A DNA stretch of 64,000 nt, from the NCBI GenBank assembly GCA_030848705.1, contig JAUIZM010000012.1, forward strand, positions 5,458,679 through 5,522,678. The letters run 5' to 3'. This document shows positions 10,631 through 20,857 of this stretch, in pieces (the first letter of the stretch is position 1; the number at the start of each line of letters is the position of its first letter). The notes beneath the pieces are model-generated. The model worked only from the letters and a program-made list of their open reading frames with translations, searched no databases and was not told where the DNA came from. This DNA is from Heracleum sosnowskyi. Taxonomy: Eukaryota > Streptophyta > Magnoliopsida > Apiales > Apiaceae. A program made the translations under genes and the position numbers.

Positions 10631-13600
10631 ATGGTTAACGGAACTGTAACTCCTGATGGTGCTATTACCTCTGGTTCTGGTGTTACTGTACCTACCATAG
10701 ATTGGACCACGTACCGTTTCCCACAGCCTATTGATTTGTCAGGAATGCCTGATAAATTCGGTGGGGGTGTTGGTTTTTCTCGTTGGCAGAAAAAGATGAA
10801 ACTGTGGTTAACGGTAAAGGGTCTATGGCCGGTGGTGCAGTATGAGAAACCAGTTATTGATCAGGAAAAGGCTGAAACTGTTAAGGCCTATGCTATGTGG
10901 GAGGAAAAAGATGGGGTGGCTAGGGCTGCTATACTGGCAGCTTTGGCGAACACTCTATTTGATGTTTATTCATCTGATTCTTTCACTGCTAAGCTTTTAT
11001 GGGAGAAGCTGGACCAGACACACAATACTGACTCGCAAGGGTTGGAAAAGTATTCTGTGGCTAGGTTTCTTGATTTTAAACTGGTGGATACAAAATCCAT
11101 GACCGAGCAGGCACATGAATTTGAGATGTTGGTGCATGCTTTGAAGGAGTCCGGAATGGACCTTCCTGAAAAGTTTCAGGTTATGGCAGTGATTGAAAAG
11201 CTCCCTAAGTCTTGGGAAGAGTTTGCTCTCTCCCTGAAAAGACAGAAAGGAGAGATCACTTGGACAAACCTGATGTTGGACATCTCTGTGCAGGAACAAC
11301 ACAAGTCCAAACAGGGACATGTGATGCCTGCTGAACATGGGGGTTCAAAGGTGAATGTAGTGACTGTTGGACAGAAAAGAAAGGCTGTCACTAAGAAGGA
11401 TAACACTAAACCTAAAAATGACAAGAACAAGGCTAAGAAACCAAAGACAAACAAACCATGTTGGTCTTGTGGACAGGTTGGTCATTGGAGCAAGGACTGT
11501 CCTACAAAGAAAGCAAAGAAAGCTGTTGTGGTAGCACAAGCTAATACTGTGCTTGCAACCACTGATGGGCCTAAGGTTAACATGGTTGTTGGTGAGGCTG
11601 TTGCCTCTGGAACCAATGACGGGTATGTTACCTATGACCCTGTACTTCTTTCCACTTATCTGTCACATGAATGGTTGATTGATACTGGAGCTAATGTACA
11701 TATTTGTACTGATATTAGTTTATTTGTATCTTATCAACAGAGTCATGGAGTGACAGTGACGATGGGGAGTGCTAGTGCTGCTCAAGTTCTTGGAATAGGA
11801 AACGTGGACCTGAAGTTTGCTTCTGGGCGTGTTCTATCCCTCACTAGAGTGCACCATGTTCCTGATATTCGTAGAAATATTATAAGTGGAAGTTGTTTAG
11901 TTAAGAATGGTTTTGAACTTTCTTTGAAATGTAATAAAGTAGTTATTACACATACTGGTACATTCTTTGGCAAAGGTTATTTGTCTGATGGTTTGTTTTT
12001 AATAAATGTTGAACCTGTTTTGGGCAGTTTTATTAATGATAGTGTTGCACCTTCTGTTTATTGTGTTGAATCATCTGATTTATGGCATGCTAGACTTGGT
12101 CATTTAAATTTTGGTGCTCTAAAGAATATGATGAACTTAGAGTTGATTCCAAAATATGCTATTGAAAAGAAATCTAAATGTCAATTATGTGTGACTGCTA
12201 AACAAACTAGGAAACCCTTTCATAATGTTGTTAGGGATTCAGGAGTATTGGATTTAGTACACACTGACATATGTGAATTTGGTGGCATGTTGACTAAGGA
12301 TAATAAACGATATTTTATTACCTTTATAGATGATTGTAGTAGATATTGTTATGTTTATTTACTTAGACATAAGGATGAAGCACTAGAAAAACTCATTATG
12401 TTCAAAACTGAAGCTGAAACACAAACTGGTAAAGTACTTAAACGTTTGAGATCTGATAGAGGTGGTGAGTATACTAGTACCTCGTTTAATGAATTTTGCG
12501 CAAGCAATGGTATAGTTCATGAGGTGACTCCACCATACACACATGAGTCTAATGGGGTGGCTGAACGAAAGAACAGAACTTTTAAAGATATGATTAACAG
12601 CATGCTTATTAATTCTGGGTTGCCTAAGTACATGTGGGGAGAAGCTTTGAATACGGCTTGCCATATTCTGAATAGAGTTCCTCTGAAACATATGGAAAAG
12701 ACACCTTATGAATTATGGAAAAGTAGAAAGACAAGTTTGAAGTATCTTCGTGTGTGGGGGTGCCTTGCAAAGGTGCTTGTCCCTGAACACAAGAGAAAGA
12801 AACTAGGTCCGAAAACTGTTGATTGCATCTTTCTGGGCTATATTGAAACCACTACGGCTATGAGATTTTTAGTATTAAAATCTAACATAGACGGTATAGT
12901 GGCTAACACTATAGTTGAGTTTCGTGATGCAACATTCTTTGAGGATGTGTTCCCTATGAAGACTGGTATACCTCAAGGTATTTCTAATGATGATCCTACT
13001 CACACATCGAGTTCTATTCCTGATCATGTGGAAAAGATGACAAATGTGGGGGCAGATCCTGACAGTAGTTCTACTCCTGACGAAGTAGATGAACCTAGAA
13101 GGAGTAAGCGTGCAAAGATAGTCAAGGACTTTGGAAGTGATTTTGTCACTTACAATGTCGAGGATGAACCTTTAACTTTCAGACAGGCCATGGATTCTTC
13201 GGAGTCAAGGCACTGGAAAGGTGCTGTAAAAAGTGAGATTGACTCTATTGTTTCTAACGGAACGTGGGAGTTGGTTGACCTGCCTCCTGGGTGTACTACT
13301 ATAGGATGTAAATGGATCTTCAAAAGGAAGATGAATCCTGATGGCTCAATAGATAAGTATAAAGCTCGGCTGGTAGCTAAGGGTTTTAGGCAAAAGGAAG
13401 GCATTGATTACTTTGACACATACTCTCCTGTTGCAAGGATGACAACAATCCGAATGCTTATAGCATTGGCTTCTGTACATGGTCTTATCATCCATCAAAT
13501 GGATGTAAAGACAGCTTTTCTTCATGGCAATCTTGAAGAAGAGATTTATATGGATCAGCCTGAGGGATTTGTTGCATCGGGTAACGAGAGAAAAGTATGT

Positions 13601-14746
13601 AAGTTAATCAAGTCTATATATGGCTTAAAACAAGCTCCTAGAGACTGGCATAAAAAGTTTGATGACACTGTTTTAGAATCAGAATTTGTAGTTAATGAAA
13701 GTGACAAGTGTGTCTACTATATGGTTAAAGGAAATGAATGTATTATCGTGTGCCTATATGTGGATGACATTTTATTGTTTGGAACCAATATTGAGATTAT
13801 TAACGAGACAAAAAGTTTCTTGAAAAGGCACTTTGAAATGAAGGATATGGGTGAGGCTAGTGTGATTCTTGGGGTCAAGTTGACACAGTCAACTGATGGA
13901 ATAACATTGTCACAATCTCATTATATAGAGAAATCTATACTTGAGAAGTATGGTTATTCAAATTGTAGAATCGCTAGTACACCGTACGATCCTAAAGTTG
14001 CCCTAGTCAAGAATAGTTCAGGTATACCTGTGTCTCAGTTAAGGTATTCTCAGATTATTGGGAGTTTGCAATATCTTGCTAATGTGACTAGACCAGATAT
14101 TTCCTATTCTGTGTCTAAGTTAGCTAGATATACAAGCTGTCCGAACAAGACTCATTGGGAGGCACTGGATAGAGTTCTTAGATATCTTAAGGGAACTATT
14201 TCCCTTGGTTTGCATTATCGAAGATTCCCTGGAGTACTCGAGGGATATAGTGATGCAAGTTGGATAGCTAAGAAATCTGGTACCAATGGAGTGACTGGAT
14301 ATTTGTTTACCCTAGCAGGTGGAGCAATATCCTGGAAGTCTACTAGACAGACTTTGATAACTCGGTCTACTTTTGAGGCTGAGTTGTGTGCACTAGATGC
14401 CACGGGGACGGAGGCTGAATGGTTGCATGGACTTATGTCAGTGTTACCTGTAGTAAGCAGACCGCTTCCAGCCATTGCTGTTCATTGTGATAGCCGTACA
14501 ACTATCGACAAGATCAGTAGTGAAAAGTATAATGCTAAAACAAAGAGACACATCCAAGTTAGACTTAAGTCTATAAGGGGTCTAGTGTCTGAGAGGATTA
14601 TTGCTATAGAGTTCATTGGAACTCAGGATAATATAGCTGATCCGTTGACTAAAGGACTTGAGCATGCAGTAGTCCTAAAGTCTAGGCTGGGGATGGGACT
14701 GATAGCCCATCATGATTCATCAGCAGCGGGAACCCAATACACCTGA
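10631..14746 (+). CDS. Gag-Pol polyprotein of Copia C, intact, 1371 aa
   Basis: I start at ATG 10631 (MVNGTVTPDG); an in-frame ATG at 10586 overlaps the presumed primer site. Gag is followed by a CCHC knuckle at about residues 277-290 (CWSCGQVGHWSKDC). The aspartic protease has DTGA with D351. Integrase has an HHCC region near 486-522 and catalytic D546, D609 and E645, with exactly 35 residues between the last two. RT has YVDD at 1043-1046, and RNase H includes a YSDASW motif near 1208. There are no stops or frameshifts over 4.1 kb and every catalytic motif I looked for is present, so it could encode a functional element. Gag and Pol share one frame, so the Gag:Pol ratio must be set some other way, such as splicing or proteolysis. 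Confidence 0.96.
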   Translation: MVNGTVTPDGAITSGSGVTVPTIDWTTYRFPQPIDLSGMPDKFGGGVGFSRWQKKMKLWLTVKGLWPVVQYEKPVIDQEKAETVKAYAMWEEKDGVARAAILAALANTLFDVYSSDSFTAKLLWEKLDQTHNTDSQGLEKYSVARFLDFKLVDTKSMTEQAHEFEMLVHALKESGMDLPEKFQVMAVIEKLPKSWEEFALSLKRQKGEITWTNLMLDISVQEQHKSKQGHVMPAEHGGSKVNVVTVGQKRKAVTKKDNTKPKNDKNKAKKPKTNKPCWSCGQVGHWSKDCPTKKAKKAVVVAQANTVLATTDGPKVNMVVGEAVASGTNDGYVTYDPVLLSTYLSHEWLIDTGANVHICTDISLFVSYQQSHGVTVTMGSASAAQVLGIGNVDLKFASGRVLSLTRVHHVPDIRRNIISGSCLVKNGFELSLKCNKVVITHTGTFFGKGYLSDGLFLINVEPVLGSFINDSVAPSVYCVESSDLWHARLGHLNFGALKNMMNLELIPKYAIEKKSKCQLCVTAKQTRKPFHNVVRDSGVLDLVHTDICEFGGMLTKDNKRYFITFIDDCSRYCYVYLLRHKDEALEKLIMFKTEAETQTGKVLKRLRSDRGGEYTSTSFNEFCASNGIVHEVTPPYTHESNGVAERKNRTFKDMINSMLINSGLPKYMWGEALNTACHILNRVPLKHMEKTPYELWKSRKTSLKYLRVWGCLAKVLVPEHKRKKLGPKTVDCIFLGYIETTTAMRFLVLKSNIDGIVANTIVEFRDATFFEDVFPMKTGIPQGISNDDPTHTSSSIPDHVEKMTNVGADPDSSSTPDEVDEPRRSKRAKIVKDFGSDFVTYNVEDEPLTFRQAMDSSESRHWKGAVKSEIDSIVSNGTWELVDLPPGCTTIGCKWIFKRKMNPDGSIDKYKARLVAKGFRQKEGIDYFDTYSPVARMTTIRMLIALASVHGLIIHQMDVKTAFLHGNLEEEIYMDQPEGFVASGNERKVCKLIKSIYGLKQAPRDWHKKFDDTVLESEFVVNESDKCVYYMVKGNECIIVCLYVDDILLFGTNIEIINETKSFLKRHFEMKDMGEASVILGVKLTQSTDGITLSQSHYIEKSILEKYGYSNCRIASTPYDPKVALVKNSSGIPVSQLRYSQIIGSLQYLANVTRPDISYSVSKLARYTSCPNKTHWEALDRVLRYLKGTISLGLHYRRFPGVLEGYSDASWIAKKSGTNGVTGYLFTLAGGAISWKSTRQTLITRSTFEAELCALDATGTEAEWLHGLMSVLPVVSRPLPAIAVHCDSRTTIDKISSEKYNAKTKRHIQVRLKSIRGLVSERIIAIEFIGTQDNIADPLTKGLEHAVVLKSRLGMGLIAHHDSSAAGTQYT

Positions 14747-15277
14747 GAGGAGATCCCTTGAAGTGTATTCAATGTGGTAATAACAAGCTGTGAGGGTGAG
14801 TTGGTAGTACCTTTACTATATACCTTGATACGCACGTATCTGAGTCTATCCCCTGTAAACCTAAAAGGTACTGTTACTGCCAGTATAGCAAGAGTTATTT
14901 TGAACTCTGAATGGGGTCAAGTCATTTGACGAGATGATCGCAGTACATCTCTGGAGATGCCCAGCTAAGCGAATGTAATTGTGTGGTCGCAATTAGAGGA
15001 AAGGGTTATTCCTTGAAGCATTCGACGAACAGGATCGAGACAGGACCATTAATGTCTCAAAGCCGTAGATCAGCACCATAGCCTTTGATTTGTCGTCGTC
15101 TATGGAGTGTGGTTACACCAAACGGATAAAGATTCAAGGTGAAACATTCCATCTAGATCCGGTAGCCATCGAAGTAGAGGACTTAGGAGGGTTCAAACCC
15201 GGAAGGGTACCGACTCTGAAAAACAAGTCATGATAAGGACCGATATGTAAGCATTTCTGTATGGATTTGTGGGGGAT
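14747..15277 (+). other. 3' untranslated region and polypurine tract of Copia C
   Basis: About 530 bp lie between the Gag-Pol stop and the 3' LTR, with no supportable ORF. They end in GTGGGGGAT (15269-15277), the polypurine tract that primes plus-strand DNA synthesis, directly against the LTR. Confidence 0.8.
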
Positions 15278-16691
15278 TGTTAGAAAATGGAAAGTTCGAG
15301 GCATATTTTATATATGTTCTTGATGGAATTTCCGGAAACTAACACTTGGAGGTTGTTCCTTGTAATGAGGACTTAAACTTTCATGTTTGGATCTAAGACA
15401 TTTTCTTAGTGTAATCCATAAATAAATTGAGTTGAAATAGGTTGCTTGAAATGGGTTATGTGGGTTGGTTATATTGAAATAACTTGTATCCCACATAGAA
15501 TTGGTAATGAGAGGTTGGTGGGTTTATATAGAAACATGTGCAAGAGTAGTGTACAACTACTAAGGCATGTGGGTGTGCATGGTGTTAATATGTGCCTCGC
15601 GCGCACACACACACACGCGCGCCGCCGCCCGCCTCGCCCCGCCACGTCACGTCACGTCACGTCACGTCACGACTCGGGTCGGGTCGAAGGGCGATTTGGG
15701 CGATTTGGGCGAATGTCTCGGCGTCTCGCGTACGCGAGGCGACCTGGGCGAGGAATTTTATTACCTGTTTATTTAATATTATTTATTGATTTAATTTAAC
15801 AGTATCAGTATTTATTTGTAACAGCTATATGAACTGGGTTAGGATTTATATTAAATCCTGATGGACCAGTTCTTGGATCAAATCCTGATGGCCTGGTCAG
15901 TACTTGGAGTAAAATCCTGATGGCCTGCGTCAGTATTTGGATCCTGACGGAGTTAAATCCTGATGATGATCCAGTCCTGACGAAATCCTGATGGTCGATC
16001 AAGTACTGATGCCACTCCTGACGGACAGCAAGTCCTGATGACTTGGAGTACTGATGATGATCAAATCCTGATGGACCAGGAAATCCTGACTGAGCTGTTA
16101 AATCCTGATGACTACTGTTATGGTAATTAAATCAGAATAATTAGTATTAAATACCATATCTTCAGTTACAATATTTGGTCTATTACGTTTTATTTTGTAT
16201 TATATTTTTATATATATACAAATGAGAACGTTGAGAGAGTAGACGCAGATACGTAACTCTGAAAATCCTAGCAACTATTCTCTTCTCTGTTTTTCTCTCA
16301 ACACATACAGAATACATAGTTCTTGGGCGAAGTGAGGTGCTGGTCGCTGTTGATCATTCCGACTACTGTGAGTGGATTGATCTGTGCTGTTTTATCCTGG
16401 GAGTGATATTGCTGCAACCCAACACAGCGTAAGTGGGGCAATAATCTCTTCAAGAACAGTCAAGACTTCTCGAAGGCTTGGCGACTCAGCTGTTCTATTT
16501 ATCTATCAGTATTTGCTAAAGCTCCTGAGAGATAAGTGTTCTTTCTTGTCTTGTTATTTTCAGTCTCTGATTACTCTTTTGTTTCGACCTTTGTGTTTGT
16601 TTCGTTTATTGGTATTTTGCCTGTTCTTGTTAATACATTTATATATATAACTGCCCTATTGTTGCTGTGTAGTTAGTAGTTATACCCAACA
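15278..16691 (+). repeat. 3' LTR of Copia C
   Basis: 1414 bp and nearly identical to the 5' LTR. Tandem units differ: five CACGT units rather than three, two GGGTC rather than five, and a duplicated GCGATTTGG unit. Confidence 0.95.
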
Positions 16692-16751
16692 ATCTAAAAC
16701 CTTAAAATGTTAGAGTAAGATTCCAAGTGAATCTTATGTTATATTTCAACA

Positions 16752-17954
16752 ATTTTTTACTTAACTCCATTATAATTTTGGGTTGGACCCTTTTTCAACC
16801 TAACTGCTTGAAAAATCCCACTAAAAATATAATTTACAAATTATTTTCTATTCGACTCATTCAAAATATTGACTAAATCAACTCGAATTTCACCAACCTT
16901 AGTGCAGTATATCCAAAGTCTGCGAATTCCGGAAAAACAAAACAAAAAAAAAAATCTTTGTAGTAATATTTAATTTATGTAAAATTTCGAAAAATAAATA
17001 TAACCGCACACTCATGGATATTATCCTAAAAACAAAACATAAACGGAGGTTTCGAATATAATCCGGTCAATTTATTTATGGATTAAATTTGATATTTAAC
17101 CGGCTGATTTTATCAAAATTTCAGAATATCTGTTTTCTCACAGTTGGCACAAAAGTTGTAAATTAGTGGCTTTTGATTGTTAATTTTTTAAAATAGTGAT
17201 TAAAGTATGATTTATTTAATTAGTACAGTATTTACTTGCCAAAATAGACATCTTGACGTGAAGACCTTAAAATTCAAAGAGAAATTAAAATAATGTTGCT
17301 GTCAAAGCGACACGAGTAATTACTTGGAAAAGTATCCTTTTAGAATTCCACTGCGAGATTTTTATCAATATACTGTACATAAGAAGCAGTGTGTGAATGA
17401 AACACATGTTCTCAATTGGAAGCTGATGAGAAGTGACAGACTGACAGGTATCAATCAAATTCTGGATCCTTCGAATGTTTTCAGTTTTACACCTCCTGGG
17501 ACCTGGGACGCTCTTTAGTTAACCCTAGTTCGGGCAGAAACAAGCCAGAGCTAATCTAAATTGAAGCTACTTTTAGATAAATTTCAGAATGAATAAGAAT
17601 CGTACTAAGGTTTCATAGCTGGTTGAGATTTAGAATCTTTGGGGCTTATCACTTCGAGATCTCAGATTTAATTCCAGCTGAGCATAATAAATTATAAATG
17701 AGACATTCAGAAAAGTCGAGATGCGCGTAAGTTAATCTAAATATCTGATAAAACTAAAATTGGCTAGGAAAAAAAAGAATCACACTAAGAACCGGTTAAC
17801 AAAAATAAAAGGAAATAAATTATTATCGCTTGATATATCTCATCGTCCGGAGAATATCACAGTTAGTTACACGAAACTAAAAAATTTCGAAGTGTAAGAT
17901 ACTAAAATGTAATGGTAATTACAAAATTATTCATTTAAGTAAACATTCTCTCGT
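16752..17954. other. intergenic DNA, no recognised gene
   Basis: AT-rich. A 64-codon ORF at 17324-17518 reads MEKYPFRIPLRDFYQYTV and onward. It has balanced composition and could be the remnant of an exon, but I recognise no family and see no clear splice sites. Confidence 0.4.
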
Positions 17955-18160
17955 TTCCGGAAACTAACACTTGGAGGTTGTTCCTTGTAATGAGGACTTA
18001 AACTTTCATGTTTGGATCTAAGACATTTTCTTAGTGTAATCCATAAATAAATTGAGTTGAAATAGGTTGCTTGAAATGGGTTATGTGGGTTGATTATTTT
18101 AAAATAACTTGTATCCCACATAAAAATGGTAATAAGAGATTGGTAATTTTTTTCACACAC
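17955..18160 (+). repeat. fragment of a Copia C-type LTR
   Basis: About 200 bp matching positions 9228-9430 of the Copia C LTR (start TTTCCGGAAACTAACAC), with scattered differences that increase toward the right. Both ends are broken and no TSD is visible, so it is an older relic of the same family rather than part of Copia C. Confidence 0.8.
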
Positions 18161-18468
18161 GCCGATAATAAGGAATACATGCATCTTTCAATTCAGTGAA
18201 AGACACAGCTACAGCTACAAGACTTGTAGTGGAAATGAAAGTTTCAACGGTTTAATTTTTATTAAAGAATTTCTACACGCCACAGTAATTAAAGAAAAAA
18301 ATGTGGTCATCATAGTCCAATTAAGCAACGAGAAACTACAAGCTAAGTGGTTGGCTCATTGCCTGCCTTTCAAATTAGAGACGGTGGTGACATAATTAAA
18401 TTGGTCGTGTTTCTCTCAGCGAAATTTAACGATGACTCCAACACTCTTCTTTTAACAAAGTAGGGCTG

Positions 18469-18984
18469 AAAATGACTGGCAAGCAACTCAGGTTTGATTC
18501 GTGATTGGTTCGAAAAAATATGACCGAGACTCGTATTCATAAAAATTTGATCCGAATTCGATTAAATATATTTGTTCAATTTTTTTACGATCCGATCTTT
18601 ATCATAAAATTACTCGATCAAATAAAATTTCAATCAGCTCGGTTATAATACGAGTATTCGATATACATATTTAATTATATTACTTACAAGTAGTTCGGTG
18701 TATATGGTGTATATAGATGAGATTTCATCTTCATTCATTTTAAATTTTCTATTATTATGTTGAAAAATTAGTGACGAGCTAATTTACATATACATGTTAA
18801 TATTTGATTAAAATATCAATTACCACACTTATTACTCCAAGCCCGCTTTATCATGGCATGATTTGTAAACAAAATGACACTTAATTTACAATATCCAAAT
18901 CCGAGTCGAATTTTACCACTATAATAACAATCTGAACTGAACATGATCACGTCATAGTTCGATGGTATTCGACTCATTTTCTAA
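18469..18984. repeat. MITE-like element, right end truncated
   Basis: The left end GGGCTGAAAATGA and the sequence near the right end (GACTCATTTTCTAAC) are partly inverted, enclosing ATTCGAT/GATCCGA-rich DNA. The right terminus is missing exactly where the duplicated SFT2-flank segment begins (18986). The preceding 18160-18468 shows nothing recognisable. Confidence 0.4.
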
Positions 18985-18985
18985 C

Positions 18986-19447
18986 TGAATTTGAATATTT
19001 ACTAACTGAATGAGTCACCATACCATTTAAACGGAAGTTCCTTTCATAATCTAAAAGAAGAGAGTTCAAAAGGTGACTGTTTTTCTTTTCTTAAAAACCT
19101 TCTGATGAGTTGGCACTTCAAAAGGGAAACACTAAATTTTGGTGCAAGCAGGAATATGTGCAAGTTTATTTTTCTCCTGACCTGGTTGCTAGATTGCTTA
19201 GTAAAATTGATAATAACTTGTATGTGGAGAATACATGAAGGCAAGTTGTACTTGTTATATAATTATGTGCTAGCAAAAGGGGCCAGTTTGGGGGTTTTTC
19301 CTTTTATCATAGAAAAAAGTAGTCAAGAGGTTCTTCTATGGAATGGTCCTGGGAAAAAAAACCCCAGCTAAATGGTCCCGTAACTTGCTTGCATCCAACT
19401 ATTGAACGAGTGTGGCATAAAGTCTTTGTCATTTTGGTCGTTTGGTG
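18986..19447. repeat. second copy of the SFT2 downstream segment
   Basis: Near-identical to 4925-5346 joined to 5854-5910, with an empty target (GCATCCAACT once) where copy 1 carries the 507-bp MITE. A 10-nt difference near 19280 (copy 1 has TTAGAATAAG) separates the copies. It runs into a copy of the hAT-like MITE that starts at 19448. Confidence 0.88.
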
Positions 19448-20741
19448 TAGGACGGTCAATGGATAGGAGATCCGACCCGATCCGTAGTTAAATTAACGGG
19501 TATGGATCCTGTCAAAAAAAATTCGATCCGTTAATGATCCGATCCGATAAATAAGGTCAGATCCGATAACGAGCAGATATGGATTTAGTATGATCCGATC
19601 CGATAAGGATCTGATCCAAATATATTATATTTATTTTATATTTTATATATTAATATAATATATATATATAACATATCAATACTATTATATAATAGACGAA
19701 ACATTAAAAGTTTGGTCGGTCGGTATGGTACATTGTGATTTTACTTCATTGCCCTTTCTTAAATTCGTGTTTTTACTTAATTAACCTTACTTATTTATAG
19801 AAATATATTATTAAATAATAATATTACCTATTTATAATCAATTACCTTTTTCACATAAAATACATTATTTTTTCTAACAAATTCCCCTACTTTTTCAAAT
19901 ATATCACGTGCAATTATCTTTTTTTAACTAAAACATGTTAGTTTTTCTATTTTTCATTACTAAACCCCTCATTTTCCAAAAATCACGGACAAACCTTTAG
20001 TTATTTATTTTTAAACCTAATATTATAATTTTTTTTTTTAAAGTTTACCTATTTTAACATGTCTACTTATTTTTCTTAAAAAATGCAATTACTAACAATA
20101 TTAAAATGTAAATAATCAAATACCTATTTATAACCAATTACCTTTTCAGTTAACACATTATAGATTTTTTCTAAATATATCACGGGAAATTGTCTTTTTC
20201 AATTTACTTTTTATATTTTTCTTGCTAAAATCCATTATTTTTCTAAAAATATCACGGACAAACCCTTTACTTATTTATTTTAAAACGCATTTAAATAATT
20301 TAAATTATTAAATTTTACAACCTCATTTTTCAAAAATATCACGGGCATTTACCTTTTTAAACTAAATATATGTTACATTTTTTTTATTTTTTCATACTAA
20401 AACTCCTCATTTTCCAAAAATAAAACGAGCAAACCCTTATTTATTTTAAAATTTGTTTTAATGTTTCTAATTAATTAAAAGTGTTTAGCTATTTTAACAT
20501 GCCTACTTATTTTTTTAACAAATACAATTAAAAAAATAAAAAATAAAATAACTATTAACAATCCGTGCATCGCACGGGTTTTAAGCTAGTATTAATTATA
20601 TGTAAAACATATATAATATTTTATATTTTATATAAATAATATTATTTTGAAATTTAAATTTGAATTTTTCAATGTATATGTCATAATTTAATTTAATTTT
20701 GTAAAAACAATTTAAAAAATATTATTTTTTGAATTAAAAAC
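19448..20741. repeat. second copy of the hAT-like MITE, 3'-truncated and split by a Helitron
   Basis: It starts TAGGACGGTCAATGG and follows 5911-6268 of the intact copy. It is interrupted at 19676-20589 by Helitron 1. It stops at GAATTAAAAAC (20741), where a further copy of the SFT2-flank segment begins, so the right terminal inverted repeat is missing. Confidence 0.82.
19676..20589 (+). mobile_element. Helitron 1, non-autonomous, 914 bp
   Basis: The element begins TCAATACTATT and ends CTAG between host A and T. A hairpin (CCGTGC-ATC-GCACGG, 20563-20577) lies 12 nt before the 3' end, the defining Helitron 3' structure. The paralogous hAT copy retains the empty site at 6123/6124: AACATA plus TATTAATTAT is exactly what excising 19676-20589 leaves. 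A 14-bp palindrome CTATTATATAATAG (19682-19695) follows the 5' end. The interior is non-coding with repeated CCAAAAATATCACGG motifs. It would need Rep/helicase supplied in trans. Confidence 0.93.
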
Positions 20742-20857
20742 GTAGTCAAGAGGTTCTTCTATGGAATGTCCTGGGAAAAAAAAACCCAGCTAAATGGTCC
20801 CGTAACTTGCTTGCATCCAACTATTGAACGAGTGTGGCACAAAGTCTTTGTCATTTT
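20742..20857. repeat. third, short copy of the SFT2 downstream segment
   Basis: About 116 bp matching GTAGTCAAGAGG... through GTCATTTTG (copy 1: 5267-5346 and 5854-5897), also without the 507-bp MITE. It is wedged between the truncated hAT-like MITE and Helitron-family sequence. Confidence 0.85.

Larger units (their letters stand above)
9175..16691 (+). mobile_element. Copia C: complete Ty1/Copia LTR retrotransposon, 7517 bp
   Basis: LTRs at 9175-10582 and 15278-16691 start TGTTAG and end CCAACA. The TSD ATCTA is at 9170-9174 and 16692-16696. It contains one uninterrupted Gag-Pol ORF, a polypurine tract before the 3' LTR, and domain order protease-integrase-RT-RNase H, which defines Copia. 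By eye the LTRs differ by three C/T substitutions plus changes in short tandem repeats, so insertion was recent. I do not assign a lineage. The 5' LTR is not followed by a tRNA-type primer site (separate entry). Confidence 0.96.
9036..16751 (-). mobile_element. 194-bp miniature LTR retrotransposon (SMART/TRIM-like), split by Copia C
   Basis: Removing Copia C and one ATCTA leaves 194 bp (9036-9174 plus 16697-16751), flanked by the exact TSD ATTTT (9031-9035, 16752-16756). It has two LTRs of 76 bp (9036-9111) and 77 bp (9153-9174 plus 16697-16751). Both start TGTTGAGTAAC and end TATATTTCAACA on the plus strand. The internal region is only 41 bp. Beside the second LTR lies GCTCTGATACCA (9141-9152), the reverse complement of the initiator-Met primer site TGGTATCAGAGC, so the element points to the minus strand. 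It has no coding capacity and must have been mobilised in trans. This matches the published SMART class of sub-300-bp LTR elements. Confidence 0.88.
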
